48,327 nucleotides of DNA from Ignavibacteriae bacterium HGW-Ignavibacteriae-4. GTDB lineage: Bacteria > Bacteroidota > Ignavibacteria > Kapaibacteriales > UBA2268. The stretch is from the NCBI GenBank assembly GCA_002839765.1, contig PGYR01000018.1, positions 1 through 48,327 of the forward strand, given 5' to 3'. Position numbers and translations under genes: made by a program. Below the pieces are notes generated by a model. It did no database searches, was not told where the DNA came from, and saw only the letters and a program-made list of their open reading frames with translations. Below, piece by piece: positions 1 to 9,020 of this stretch; position 1 is the stretch's first letter; each line of letters begins with the position of its first letter.

Positions 1-426
1 AGAGATCATAGTGGTTTATCTTTCTATTATGAAAACTTTAATGGCGCGTATGCAAAGATTTTTCCTGAGCTAAAAGATAAATTTATAAAGATAGTGTCAT
101 TCAATGAAAATAAATGGACACATTTTGATTTAAAAAAAGACACAGTTAGTGAAATCGGAGAAAATATTACATACGAGTTTAAAGTGTATGGTGAAAAAAT
201 AGAAGACCTAATGATAGATTACAAGGGAGAACAACACGAAGCTATAAAAACTAGATTACTTACTTACGGTACTGCATATAATACTCAATCGAAAGAAGTA
301 CGATATTCTGCTAGGAATAGTGGTTTCGAGTTTATTACATTAAAAGACATAGGCCTATATGAATTTAGAAATACTCTAGAAGGGGTTATTTCAGAGAACT
401 ATGAAAGACTGGTAGATCATAAGTAG
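1..426 (+). CDS. C-terminal part of an unknown protein (5' end outside window)
   Basis: The frame is open from the first base to a TAG at 424-426, so this is the 3' end of a gene starting upstream. A GTG at 94 could serve as a start, but the codons before it (RDHSGLSFYYENFNG...) read like normal protein, so truncation by the window edge is more likely. The visible 141 residues are soluble, charged and rich in Lys, Glu and Tyr, with no membrane segment and no motif I recognise. A hairpin at 518-539 lies between this gene and the convergent serine hydrolase. Function unknown. Confidence 0.6.
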   Translation, partial: RDHSGLSFYYENFNGAYAKIFPELKDKFIKIVSFNENKWTHFDLKKDTVSEIGENITYEFKVYGEKIEDLMIDYKGEQHEAIKTRLLTYGTAYNTQSKEVRYSARNSGFEFITLKDIGLYEFRNTLEGVISENYERLVDHK

Positions 427-517
427 ATAGGGTTCTAATTTAGTCCCATTTTGTATCATAGTTGTAATCTTTGATAGCTCTGGCTTGATAAATAACACTA
501 AATTCAAATCACCCTAG

Positions 518-539
518 CCCTCTTAAATCTTTAAGAGGG
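518..539. terminator. Hairpin between convergent genes
   Basis: A perfect 10-bp inverted repeat, CCCTCTTAAA / TTTAAGAGGG, with a 2-base loop lies between the stop at 426 (+) and the stop at 626 (-). No clean T-tract follows on either strand. It could be a bidirectional terminator, or one of the palindromic intergenic repeats common in Bacteroidota, since it is preceded by CACCCTAG. Confidence 0.35.
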
Positions 540-625
540 TATTCGTTGAAGCTCTTAGCCCTTAAAAACGGATTCCGCTGATTATCGTTTATATAAGACA
601 GTTAGGTGCCGAAAGTTCTAAAGCT

Positions 626-1939
626 TTACTCCTTTTTCATCACAACTTCGCCGCCGCCTTGTATTATAGTTAATTCAGATTTTTCGGGACTGAATTCGAT
701 AGTAAGCATAGCTGGTTCGAATTTGAATTTATGCTTTTCGAATGCCTCTAATTGGAATTCTGATTGTCCTGTCGCTTGTCCGTATAGTGCATCACCTTCT
801 ATGAATATATTCATTTTCATTGGGATAGTAGGGGTTGAATAAACGCCTACGTATTGTTCCAATTCGGCTACTGGAACATTGATAGTTGGAGCATACACTG
901 GGAGCTCATATTCATCACCAAAATAGATTTTCAATACTCCAACTAATATGTTATTGAGTGGGATAGCTACCCCGTTTGACAGATATGTAACTGATATTTT
1001 TTCTTTAGGAAAGTAGAAGGAATTGGATTGGAATCCATCTATTCCACCAGTGTGACCATACGCTTTTTTATCATTGTAGGGTACGGAGAATAGGCCCGCA
1101 CCGTAATTGTCTTCCAATGTCATCATTTCTTTCAAAGATGCCTCGGACACTACTTTACCATTGAATAGGCAATAGAGAAACTTATTCAAATCGCTTGGAG
1201 TAGAAACAACAGCACCCGCCCCCATAGGGACACTCATATCAGTTTCTGTAGTCTGCACCCATTCTCCAGTATAATGATAAGATTGTGCTTCATTGCTCTT
1301 GTTGCCGATAGCTCCACCATAGTATGTATTGCTCAATTTACAAGGAACTGTTATTACCTCAGCTAGTATAGTGGCTAAATCTTTTTTAAGAATATCTTCT
1401 GCAATGAATGATAATAGTACATAGTTTGAGTTCGAATATTCTCCCTTGGAATCGGGTTCGAAACTGCTTGGATATGCGGCTATTATGTCAACCAAATCTG
1501 CTTTACTTTTCGGCTTTTCCATCCATTCTGGATAATCCTCAGCGCTTGTGAAATTGTAAATCCCACTTCTATGCTTTAGTAGATTTTTAATAGTTATCTT
1601 ATCAGCATTACTTACAGTTGGGTAGTATTTACTTAGCTTAGTGTCTAATGTTAATTTATTAGCTTCAACTAATTTCATGATTATAGAAGCAGTAAATGTT
1701 TTAGATATAGAACCAATTCGGTATTCGGTTTTATCTGAGGCTTTTATGCCATTTTCTATATTCTCGTAACCTAAAGCATTACTATAAACTTCTTTCCCAT
1801 CTTCATAGATAGATAGACTTCCCATAGCTTTGTCATTTTTCTCGAGAATGCTAATGAGTGAATCTAGCTTTGCTTTATCTAGTGAATATGAGATCGAATA
1901 GAGAGAAATAAACGCAATTAGTAAAAGAAGTTTTTTCAT
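626..1939 (-). CDS. Exported SxxK serine hydrolase (class C beta-lactamase / PBP-like family)
   Basis: The 437-residue protein has a Sec signal peptide (MKKLLLLIAFISLYS...) and a beta-lactamase/transpeptidase-like domain at about residues 25-345. All three catalytic motifs are visible: S77-I-S-K80 (nucleophile and general base), Y168-S-N170, and H296-T-G298 in place of the K-T-G triad. A C-terminal beta-rich domain (about 355-437) resembles the lipocalin-like tail of many family members. Such proteins act in the periplasm as esterases, D-aminopeptidases, carboxypeptidases or beta-lactamases, and the sequence does not tell which. No neighbouring regulator of the AmpR or BlaI type suggests inducible resistance. 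The gene diverges from dnaX across 254 bp. Confidence 0.88.
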   Translation of the reverse strand: MKKLLLLIAFISLYSISYSLDKAKLDSLISILEKNDKAMGSLSIYEDGKEVYSNALGYENIENGIKASDKTEYRIGSISKTFTASIIMKLVEANKLTLDTKLSKYYPTVSNADKITIKNLLKHRSGIYNFTSAEDYPEWMEKPKSKADLVDIIAAYPSSFEPDSKGEYSNSNYVLLSFIAEDILKKDLATILAEVITVPCKLSNTYYGGAIGNKSNEAQSYHYTGEWVQTTETDMSVPMGAGAVVSTPSDLNKFLYCLFNGKVVSEASLKEMMTLEDNYGAGLFSVPYNDKKAYGHTGGIDGFQSNSFYFPKEKISVTYLSNGVAIPLNNILVGVLKIYFGDEYELPVYAPTINVPVAELEQYVGVYSTPTIPMKMNIFIEGDALYGQATGQSEFQLEAFEKHKFKFEPAMLTIEFSPEKSELTIIQGGGEVVMKKE

Positions 1940-1997
1940 GTTATTATTTTTAGGTTACTTAAAAAAAAGATTAAACGAATTAGTTAACTATTGGTTA

Positions 1998-2005
1998 CAA
2001 AAGTA
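1998..2005 (-). promoter_or_regulatory. Candidate Bacteroidota -7 element for the serine hydrolase
   Basis: The minus strand reads TACTTTTG, an exact match to the Bacteroidota -7 consensus TAnnTTTG, about 58 bases before the ATG at 1939. No TTG is found at the expected -33 spacing, so this is only a weak prediction. Confidence 0.3.
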
Positions 2006-2193
2006 AACACATTATCAAATAGTAGTTAAACATAAATAGTTGGATATAGGAGTAAGGTTAAAGTCCTTCGTGAAGTGATTCTCCCCCATCATATAGAAAT
2101 GTCAATTTCGACTAAAATATTATTAATATTTATACATTTACATTAATTCCTTAAATTGTAATTCGTGATTTTGCACCAAATGATTAGATTATT

Positions 2194-3825
2194 ATGTCTG
2201 AAAGTAAAGAGTTTTTAGTAACAGCTAGGAAGTGGCGACCACGTCTGTATTCAGATGTAGTTGGCCAGGAGCATATTACTAAAACGTTGAAAAATTCCAT
2301 TTCCTCTGATAGAGTGCATCACGCTTATTTATTCAGTGGGCCTCGAGGTGTAGGTAAAACTACAACTGCTCGTATCCATGCTATCGCACTCAACAATCAT
2401 ACGGACGATTTCGAGCCAGATCTGAACTCCGAACTAGCGAAACAGCTTGGCGAAGGCAGAGCAATGGACATAATTGAGATAGATGGTGCTTCTAACAATA
2501 GTGTAGATGATGTTCGTAGATTACGTGAGAATGCCAAGTATCCACCTGTGAATGGAAAATACAAGGTCTATATAATAGATGAGGTGCACATGCTCTCTGA
2601 TTCAGCATTCAACGCACTGCTGAAGATAATCGAAGAGCCACCACCGCATTTAGTCTTTATATTAGCTACTACTGAACCACAGAAAATACCTGCTACAATA
2701 CTTAGTCGTTGCCAAAGATATAATTTCCGTAGAATGGAAATAGAGGAAATAGTCGAGCAACTTAGTATGATTGCTAATGCTGAAGAATTAAAAATTGATG
2801 AAGAATCGCTACAGATAATAGCTCGTAAGGGCGATGGCTCTATGCGTGATAGCCAGAGTATTTTCGACCAAGCAATTGCTTTTTGTGGACGAGATATAAA
2901 ATATACTGAACTTGCAAGTGCACTTAATCTAATAGATGAAATGTTCTATTTCCGAATTAGTTCGGCTATTATAAATCACGATATCAAAGAGATATTTACT
3001 ATAAGCAATGAGATAGTAACTCACGGGTATGATGTAAAAGAATGTATGTCAGGGCTTCTGGAACACTTCCGAAATACTCTGACAGTAGTTACAACTACCA
3101 AAACAGATTTGATAAAAACATCAAAGACATTCAAAGCGAAGTACGTAGAACTAGCTCATAATATGGCTAAAGCGGATTTGCTTAGGCTGATGGAGTTGGC
3201 TTCTCGCACAGAAAATGATCTTCGATTTGCGAGTTCACCTAGTATAAAATTTGAGACTGCATTGGTACAAATGGCTTCTATGGACAAGGCAAAGGACATA
3301 GAAACGTTACTAAAAGAAGTGATGAAACTAAATGGTGCGGAGTTACCAGCTAATCCAGAACCCGAAAAAAAAAAGATTGAACGATTAGTAGAAGAAACTC
3401 CGGTTGAATACAAAGCAGAAGTAAAAGCAGAAGAGAAAGAAATTGTAGCTCAAAAAGTAGCTGTTACGAAAGAGGAAATACCTCCACCGCAACAACAAGA
3501 AAGCATACAAGACAAATGGAATAAATTCGTTGCTTACGAATCACTTATTGGCTCTGATATATCTATGGTCAAAGAAGTGATGGATATTGACTTTGATGAC
3601 GATAATATAAAGCTATTCATCAAAGATCAATTTATCTATGATAATCTGAACAGTCATAAAAAGCAATTACAATCTGCTTTCACTGAAATAACGAATAGTA
3701 GAGCAGTTATTGAATTAGAAAAAGTAGAAAAAGAAGAAGAAGTAATAGAAGAACGAGAAAAGCATCCGATAGAGAAAAAGATAATATCGGAATTCAAAGC
3801 ATTCGAAGAAAAATCACAGGATTAA
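2194..3825 (+). CDS. dnaX: DNA polymerase III subunit gamma/tau
   Basis: The clamp-loader ATPase of the replisome, 543 residues. Visible features are the N-terminal RKWRP motif, Walker A G49-PRGVG-K55-T, Walker B IIDEVHML (about 127-134), the sensor-1 region LATTEPQ and the SRC motif (171-173). A charged Pro/Glu/Lys linker (about 385-435) leads to a tau-like C-terminal domain. Oddly, the zinc module normally found between Walker A and the IEIDAAS motif (four Cys, as in E. coli DnaX) is gone: no cysteine occurs before residue 173, and the segment reads AIALNNHTDDFEPDLNSEL. The gene leads a tight plus-strand run, with bcp 6 bp downstream. Confidence 0.96.
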   Translation: MSESKEFLVTARKWRPRLYSDVVGQEHITKTLKNSISSDRVHHAYLFSGPRGVGKTTTARIHAIALNNHTDDFEPDLNSELAKQLGEGRAMDIIEIDGASNNSVDDVRRLRENAKYPPVNGKYKVYIIDEVHMLSDSAFNALLKIIEEPPPHLVFILATTEPQKIPATILSRCQRYNFRRMEIEEIVEQLSMIANAEELKIDEESLQIIARKGDGSMRDSQSIFDQAIAFCGRDIKYTELASALNLIDEMFYFRISSAIINHDIKEIFTISNEIVTHGYDVKECMSGLLEHFRNTLTVVTTTKTDLIKTSKTFKAKYVELAHNMAKADLLRLMELASRTENDLRFASSPSIKFETALVQMASMDKAKDIETLLKEVMKLNGAELPANPEPEKKKIERLVEETPVEYKAEVKAEEKEIVAQKVAVTKEEIPPPQQQESIQDKWNKFVAYESLIGSDISMVKEVMDIDFDDDNIKLFIKDQFIYDNLNSHKKQLQSAFTEITNSRAVIELEKVEKEEEVIEEREKHPIEKKIISEFKAFEEKSQD

Positions 3826-3831
3826 GAAAAA

Positions 3832-4305
3832 ATGGCAATAGAAATAGGAAAGAAAGCACCTGCATTTAAAGCAATGGCAAGCGGTGACAAAGAAATTAGT
3901 TTGAAAGATTATGAAGGTAAATGGCTTGTATTATATTTTTACCCAAAAGATAATACTTCTGGTTGTACGAAGCAAGCGTGTGGATTCAGTGAGAACATAA
4001 AGCAATTCGAGAAGCTAGATGCAGAAATATTAGGCGTTAGTCCTGACTCTGTCAAATCACACGACGGATTCAAATCGAAGTATGATTTACATTTCGATTT
4101 GCTAAGTGACCCAGAGAAAGAAATAGCTACAAAATACGATGCTTACGGTGAAAAGAGTATGTACGGAAGAAAGTATATGGGAATAATCCGTTCTACTTTC
4201 ATTATAGATCCGGAGGGCAAAGTAGCCGCAGAGTACAAAAAAGTAAAAGTAGCCGGTCACATAGAAAAAGTAATGAAAGATTTGGAAGAGCTAAAAAGCA
4301 AGTAA
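3832..4305 (+). CDS. bcp: Thioredoxin-dependent peroxiredoxin (Bcp/PrxQ family)
   Basis: A 157-residue AhpC/TSA-type peroxiredoxin that reduces hydrogen peroxide and alkyl hydroperoxides in the cytoplasm with electrons from thioredoxin. The active-site stretch YPKDNTSGCTKQAC carries the peroxidatic C45, within the PxxxTxxC motif, and the resolving C50 five residues later, the spacing typical of atypical 2-Cys Bcp/PrxQ enzymes. Length matches the family. It starts 6 bp after dnaX, and its TAA overlaps the ATG of the tatD-type gene by one base (TAATG), so the genes are almost certainly co-transcribed. Confidence 0.95.
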   Translation: MAIEIGKKAPAFKAMASGDKEISLKDYEGKWLVLYFYPKDNTSGCTKQACGFSENIKQFEKLDAEILGVSPDSVKSHDGFKSKYDLHFDLLSDPEKEIATKYDAYGEKSMYGRKYMGIIRSTFIIDPEGKVAAEYKKVKVAGHIEKVMKDLEELKSK

Positions 4306-5747
4306 TGATAGATACTCACGCACATATAGATACTGAAGCATTTGCAGAGGACATAGAAGAAGTAATAGCTAGAGCCAAAGCTGTAGGAGTAGAGCATATA
4401 GTAATACCTGCTATAGAGCCAGATGCTTTCGATAATTTGGTAGCTCTTGTAGATAAATACGATATGCTATACTTCGGGATTGGTGTTCATCCGCATAGTG
4501 CTGATAAGTTCGATGACTCTGTAGAACAAAGAATAAGAGAGATAGCAAAGCACCCGAAATGCGTTGCTATTGGAGAGATTGGACTAGATTACTATTATAA
4601 TGAATTATCTGCAGCCGATGTACAAAAGCATGCTTTCAGAAGGCAGATAGAAATAGCGAAAGAGCTAGGAAAACCAATAATAGTACACAATAGAGATTCG
4701 GATGATGATTTGATAGATATACTTACAGAGTATCAAGATGGAAATTTGAAAGCTGTGCTTCATTGCTTCCCAGAATCAAAAGAATTACTAGAAAAAGCAA
4801 TTCATTTGGGGTTCAATGTATCCTTTACAGGTAATATTACGTTTAAGAAGTCAGAACATAAAGAAGTATTGGAATTAGTTCCTCTGGATAGATTTATGAT
4901 AGAAACAGATTCGCCGTATATGGCTCCTGTTCCGAACAGAGGAAAGAGAAACGAACCGAGCTTCGTAAAAGAAATAGCAAAAAAAATATCAGAGGTTAAG
5001 AATATGAATTATGAAAATATACTAGAGCAATCTACAAAAAACGCAAAGAGTTTTTTCAAGATTATGATGCTAGTTATGGGTATTGCTTTATTTACTCAGA
5101 CTACGTATGCTCAAAGAGAAAACAGTTACAATGATAAATTCTATGAAGACGAAGGCGACTATGATAAGGCTCCTTATCCCAAGTTTATCGGTATAGGTGG
5201 ATTTGTCGGGACGAATACAATTGTTGAAAGTCAAGTCTTTACAGAAGATCCAAATATACCCGATAGAAATATCTCTTATGAAGGTATTAGTTCTTATGGT
5301 GGTACAATAACTTATGGTGGTATAGCTGAGTATTTGGTTTTGCAAGTAGGATACGCTTACTCCAAGAACACGAAAGTACAAGAAGATACACCTGGTAGTT
5401 TACCGAACATACACCAACTAATTGAAGTATCGTCTCTTTGGATTCCAAATCCTCATAATAAAATCAATGTATTCGGTGCTATCGGTCCAAGTTTTATTAT
5501 GAATTCGATTAATGGTGTAGAAAATTCTCAAATCGGTCTTAATGCAGGTGTTGGATTTATCTTCAATATTCCTATAAAAGGTGCTGGTTTATTAAACTTT
5601 GCAGCTGAGTGGAGATTGAATTTCGATTTGGCAGCAGTACAAAGTGAGGTTTTAGTACAGCCAACCCCTAGAGTTGTTACAGCTATTGACTCAAAGAGTT
5701 TTTATTCTATTCCGAGATTGAATATTATATTCTATCCTGATTTCTAG
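4305..5747 (+). CDS. TatD-family DNase fused in frame to a signal-peptide-bearing outer-membrane beta-barrel protein
   Basis: Residues 1-253 form a complete TatD metal-dependent hydrolase: H5-x-H7, E91 in GEIGLDYYY, H128 in IVHNR, H153 in LHCF and D202 in ETDSPY, ending like a normal TatD (EQSTKNAKSFF). With no stop codon, the frame continues into IMMLVMGIALFTQTTYA-Q, which looks like a signal peptide h-region with an AxA-like cleavage site near residue 269. About 210 residues of alternating beta-strand, Gly/Tyr-rich sequence follow, ending in an aromatic residue (FYPDF), as in small outer-membrane barrels. A normal TatD is about 255-265 residues and this is 480. Internal ATGs at 5004 (M234) and 5064 (M254) could start a separate barrel protein. 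Either a true fusion or two nested products is possible. The next gene starts on the base after the stop. Confidence 0.82.
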   Translation: MIDTHAHIDTEAFAEDIEEVIARAKAVGVEHIVIPAIEPDAFDNLVALVDKYDMLYFGIGVHPHSADKFDDSVEQRIREIAKHPKCVAIGEIGLDYYYNELSAADVQKHAFRRQIEIAKELGKPIIVHNRDSDDDLIDILTEYQDGNLKAVLHCFPESKELLEKAIHLGFNVSFTGNITFKKSEHKEVLELVPLDRFMIETDSPYMAPVPNRGKRNEPSFVKEIAKKISEVKNMNYENILEQSTKNAKSFFKIMMLVMGIALFTQTTYAQRENSYNDKFYEDEGDYDKAPYPKFIGIGGFVGTNTIVESQVFTEDPNIPDRNISYEGISSYGGTITYGGIAEYLVLQVGYAYSKNTKVQEDTPGSLPNIHQLIEVSSLWIPNPHNKINVFGAIGPSFIMNSINGVENSQIGLNAGVGFIFNIPIKGAGLLNFAAEWRLNFDLAAVQSEVLVQPTPRVVTAIDSKSFYSIPRLNIIFYPDF

Positions 5748-7010
5748 ATGGGCGTTAAAGAGATTTTACGGAATCTTGGCCCAGGTTTACTATTTGCAGG
5801 GGCAGCAGTAGGTGTATCACATTTGGTACAATCTACTAGAGCGGGTGCGGCTTATGGTTTCGATTTAGTCTGGATTATACTATTAGCTAATGTATTCAAA
5901 TACCCATTCTTCGAAGTAGGTCAGAGATACACTGCGGTTATGAACGAAAGTCTCATCCGTGGGTATGAACGACTTGGTAGATGGGCAGTATGGCTTTTTC
6001 TAATCCTCAATGTTTTCTCTTCAGTACTTACAGTTGGTGCAGTTACTTTCGTTGCTTCAGCTATTTTCAACTATCTTTTTTTCCTTTATACAGGTGTTAC
6101 TTTTGCTGCCGAGACAACTTCTGTATTTTACTTAGTTTTTACCGCTGTGATACTATTTCTTGGTAAATATGGATTGTTCGAGAGTTTTGTGAAATATCTC
6201 ATTATCTCGCTTTCTATACTAACAGTTGTAGCAGTAGCTGTCGCTGCTTCAATTGGCTCTAATGTCTCTCCCGAATTCATACCACCAGAAATACTAAACC
6301 AAGCTGGTATAGGTTTCCTCTTAGCACTAATGGGATGGATGCCTGCCCCTCTTGAACTATCGAGTTGGACTTCACTCTGGGCTCTGGAAAATGACAAAGA
6401 AACAGGAACAAGAAAAGATTTCAAAAACTCAATGCTCGACTTTAACATTGGGTATGTAGTATGTATCTTCTTAGCTATTTGTTTTTTAGCTTTGGGAGCT
6501 TATGTTATGTATGGAACAGGTGAAGTGTTTTCAGGAAATGCTGTAGCATTTACTGAGCAACTACTCTCACTCTATACTACGACAATCGGTCAATGGAGCA
6601 AAGGTATTATTGCATTTATTATGCTCGTTACTATGTTCTCTACGGTTATTACATGTTTGGACGCTTATCCTCGCTCTTTGGCAGAGGCCGTTAAGATAAT
6701 ACACGGCTACCCCTCAGATGATCGTTCTAGCCGCTATTATTGGCCTTTTTTGATAGGTATTACTCTTGCTAGCTCTGTAATTATATACTTTTTCACTAGC
6801 TCATTGACTCTATTCGTAGATATAGTTACTATAATTGCTTTCCTATCTTCACCTGTTATCGCTACTCTCAATTTCTTAGTTATCCGAAAGCCGTTTTTCC
6901 CAATGGAACATAGACCAAAGCCGTGGCTCAATTGGCTATCATACTTCGGTTTGGTATCTTTCTTTGGCTTTGCTCTACTGTATTTGTACAGCATTTCGTT
7001 TATGGGATAG
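5748..7010 (+). CDS. Nramp-related divalent metal transporter with altered ion-binding motifs
   Basis: A 420-residue inner-membrane protein with about 11 helices and the Nramp (LeuT) fold. The TM1 frame GPGLLFAG...RAGAAYGFDLVW aligns column by column with MntH, but the metal-binding D-P-G-N is replaced by G22-V-S-H25. In TM6 the M-P-H motif is M198-P-A-P201, so the thioether-bearing Met and the helix-breaking Pro remain while the His is lost. Loss of the TM1 Asp and Asn ligands implies a different substrate or coordination from canonical Mn/Fe Nramps, as in the Nramp-related outgroup clades. It is the last gene of the dnaX-bcp-tatD run with no gap, and it converges on the next gene with only 2 bp between stops. 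Confidence 0.82.
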   Translation: MGVKEILRNLGPGLLFAGAAVGVSHLVQSTRAGAAYGFDLVWIILLANVFKYPFFEVGQRYTAVMNESLIRGYERLGRWAVWLFLILNVFSSVLTVGAVTFVASAIFNYLFFLYTGVTFAAETTSVFYLVFTAVILFLGKYGLFESFVKYLIISLSILTVVAVAVAASIGSNVSPEFIPPEILNQAGIGFLLALMGWMPAPLELSSWTSLWALENDKETGTRKDFKNSMLDFNIGYVVCIFLAICFLALGAYVMYGTGEVFSGNAVAFTEQLLSLYTTTIGQWSKGIIAFIMLVTMFSTVITCLDAYPRSLAEAVKIIHGYPSDDRSSRYYWPFLIGITLASSVIIYFFTSSLTLFVDIVTIIAFLSSPVIATLNFLVIRKPFFPMEHRPKPWLNWLSYFGLVSFFGFALLYLYSISFMG

Positions 7011-7012
7011 AG

Positions 7013-7483
7013 CTATAAGTACTTTTTCCAGCAATCTGATTCAGAACATTTCTTTATCTCTTCATTCCTTTTTACTAATAATTCTCTCATATAGCTTTCC
7101 AAGATTATTCTATCTACAAAACTACCTAATATTCCTGCAGGAGAGAGATATTCAAACTTATCATGCATTATTACGAGATTGTTCTTTTCTTCAAAGAGAT
7201 GTGTGTGTTTAAATGATTTGAAAGGACCTTTTACCATTTCATCAACAAACATATTTGGTTTTTGGAGTTCGGTAATCTTAGATGTCAAATTAAATCTGAA
7301 TCCAAAATGTTTCGCTTCCCAGGTTACGGTTTCATTTAGTTCTATTAATCCAGTTATTCGTCCAGCAATTGCTTTTTCATTTGTATCAGACAAAGATTGT
7401 TGGTGCAAATCAATGCTCCTCGATAAATCAAAAACAATTCCTATTTTTGAGTCAATTTCTGTTCTGATATCAATTTGAGGCAT
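7013..7483 (-). CDS. SRPBCC (START-like) family protein
   Basis: A 156-residue soluble protein with the START/SRPBCC layout: an opening strand with I-D-x-x-I-x-x-VFDLSRSID, a central stretch of alternating strands (TWEAKHFGFRFNLTSKI), KGPFKSFKHTHLF, then a Gly-containing turn and the long C-terminal helix (FVDRIILESYMRELLVKRN) that closes the hydrophobic pocket. This family binds lipids or small hydrophobic ligands; the ligand here is unknown. It starts 1 bp after the stop of the membrane glycosyltransferase-like gene, so the two probably form an operon. Confidence 0.75.
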   Translation of the reverse strand: MPQIDIRTEIDSKIGIVFDLSRSIDLHQQSLSDTNEKAIAGRITGLIELNETVTWEAKHFGFRFNLTSKITELQKPNMFVDEMVKGPFKSFKHTHLFEEKNNLVIMHDKFEYLSPAGILGSFVDRIILESYMRELLVKRNEEIKKCSESDCWKKYL

Positions 7484-7484
7484 T

Positions 7485-9008
7485 TTATTTAAAATTCCTA
7501 TTCACTAACAAATCCAACTCATGAGTTTTGATTATATATCTATACCCATTCATCAAATTATCTTGGAAGTAATTGTCCGTAACTACTCGTCCTTTTGATT
7601 CCATATTGAGCAAGATGACATACTTATTTTTCTCGAATAGTGTATATAGTAGTTCAGTTTGATAACTCTTCCTGTCAGCAATACCGGGATGCAATTCGTG
7701 GTATTTTACTACTGGTTTTAGTCCTAATATATAATATGAAAGTACATTATTCACTTCAATCGTGTTCATATTCTTTAACCCAATGAATGTTGGCTCACCT
7801 TGGATTATCTTGCTGTTTAGCTCGGCTAGATAACTAAACTGCGCTAGTTGGGTTGGCTCTATATAGATGAAATCCATTCTGTCCAAATTCGCTTTCACTA
7901 GCGTATTACTCATGTAGTTCTGTTTAGCGTATTTTAGCTTTTTACCAATTGGCATTAGAAGAAGCACAATCGTAACCACTATCACTCCTATTCGCCTGTT
8001 GAACTGGACTTGCATAGAGTAAACAATGGCAAAAAGTAATGGAAGCGAAAGCAGCAAAGACGGCAATAAATGTGAGTAATCAGAACGGTTCAGAGCTTGA
8101 TTATAAAACAGCAATACAAGCAACCCATAGTATATGAAAAGTGAAGCATGCTTATTTCTTCTATAAAGTATATAATTCAATATTGCCAATACGGGAGGCA
8201 GTAGGAAAACGAGTGCCAACCAGATATTGAATACATAATTGGAGACGGAATCAGAGATTGCCCTCGCTTCCCATATTAGTGGGAATGGAAGTGAACGAGT
8301 CACACTGAATTCAGTAAGTGGGAAGATAATTAGTTGCTCTATTATATTGCTATATCCAACTATTGCTCCTAGTATGGCATAGATGAAAATAGCTGGTAAT
8401 AATCCAAGCATTAGTTTAGCAACTTTATGAATCAGGTTCTCTTTATTTATATCAAAAAGCAAACTCATTAGAACAGGAATGAATAAATATGCAGCGAAAT
8501 CATGCCTTACCAGTGAGGTCAATCCAATCAAAAGACCACTATAGAGTATGTGTCTCTCATCGCTCGATTTGAAATACTTTAGCGTTTGAACCACAGAAAA
8601 TAGTGCAATCATCAGCCCAAATCCTGCTGTGTCTATATACTTCAAGCCAAAACCAGTTAGAACGATAGAAGCTATAAAGACGGCATAATTTCGTTTATTA
8701 GTTAATAAATTGAATATGCGGTTTAATTGGAAAGCAACAATGAAGTTAAATACAACGGCTAAGAATTTATGTAACCAAATCTGTTCGCTGATTAATTGTA
8801 TCAGTGCTGAAAAATAATACACACCGGGTGAGTATATTGTCCAGAAGTCTTGGTAGGGTATATCCCCTGATAGTACACGCATACCGCCCACGAGTACTAA
8901 TCCTTCATCATAGATATTTATTCCATAGTTGAAAGAAATTAGTAGATATATAAATCCAATAGTGTATATTATGTATTTCAAGATTCTCAAATTTGATAGT
9001 TTTCTCAA
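7485..9008 (-). CDS. GT39/PMT-like polytopic membrane glycosyltransferase
   Basis: A multi-pass membrane protein with roughly 10-12 hydrophobic helices. The first periplasmic loop has the DEG motif of dolichyl/undecaprenyl-phosphate-dependent glycosyltransferases of the PMT/ArnT type (NIYDEGLVLVGG, then GDIPYQDFW and YSPG), where the acidic pair is catalytic. Such enzymes move a sugar from a polyprenyl phosphate carrier to protein or lipid in the periplasm. The frame extends to an ATG at 9134, but that would run 114 bases into the divergent alkB gene and add about 42 unconvincing residues. The TTG at 9006-9008 (MRKLSNLRILKY...) leaves 12 bp between the divergent starts and gives 507 residues, so I prefer it. 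Substrate unknown. Confidence 0.75.
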   Translation of the reverse strand: MRKLSNLRILKYIIYTIGFIYLLISFNYGINIYDEGLVLVGGMRVLSGDIPYQDFWTIYSPGVYYFSALIQLISEQIWLHKFLAVVFNFIVAFQLNRIFNLLTNKRNYAVFIASIVLTGFGLKYIDTAGFGLMIALFSVVQTLKYFKSSDERHILYSGLLIGLTSLVRHDFAAYLFIPVLMSLLFDINKENLIHKVAKLMLGLLPAIFIYAILGAIVGYSNIIEQLIIFPLTEFSVTRSLPFPLIWEARAISDSVSNYVFNIWLALVFLLPPVLAILNYILYRRNKHASLFIYYGLLVLLFYNQALNRSDYSHLLPSLLLSLPLLFAIVYSMQVQFNRRIGVIVVTIVLLLMPIGKKLKYAKQNYMSNTLVKANLDRMDFIYIEPTQLAQFSYLAELNSKIIQGEPTFIGLKNMNTIEVNNVLSYYILGLKPVVKYHELHPGIADRKSYQTELLYTLFEKNKYVILLNMESKGRVVTDNYFQDNLMNGYRYIIKTHELDLLVNRNFK

Positions 9009-9020
9009 AGAACAAAAATA

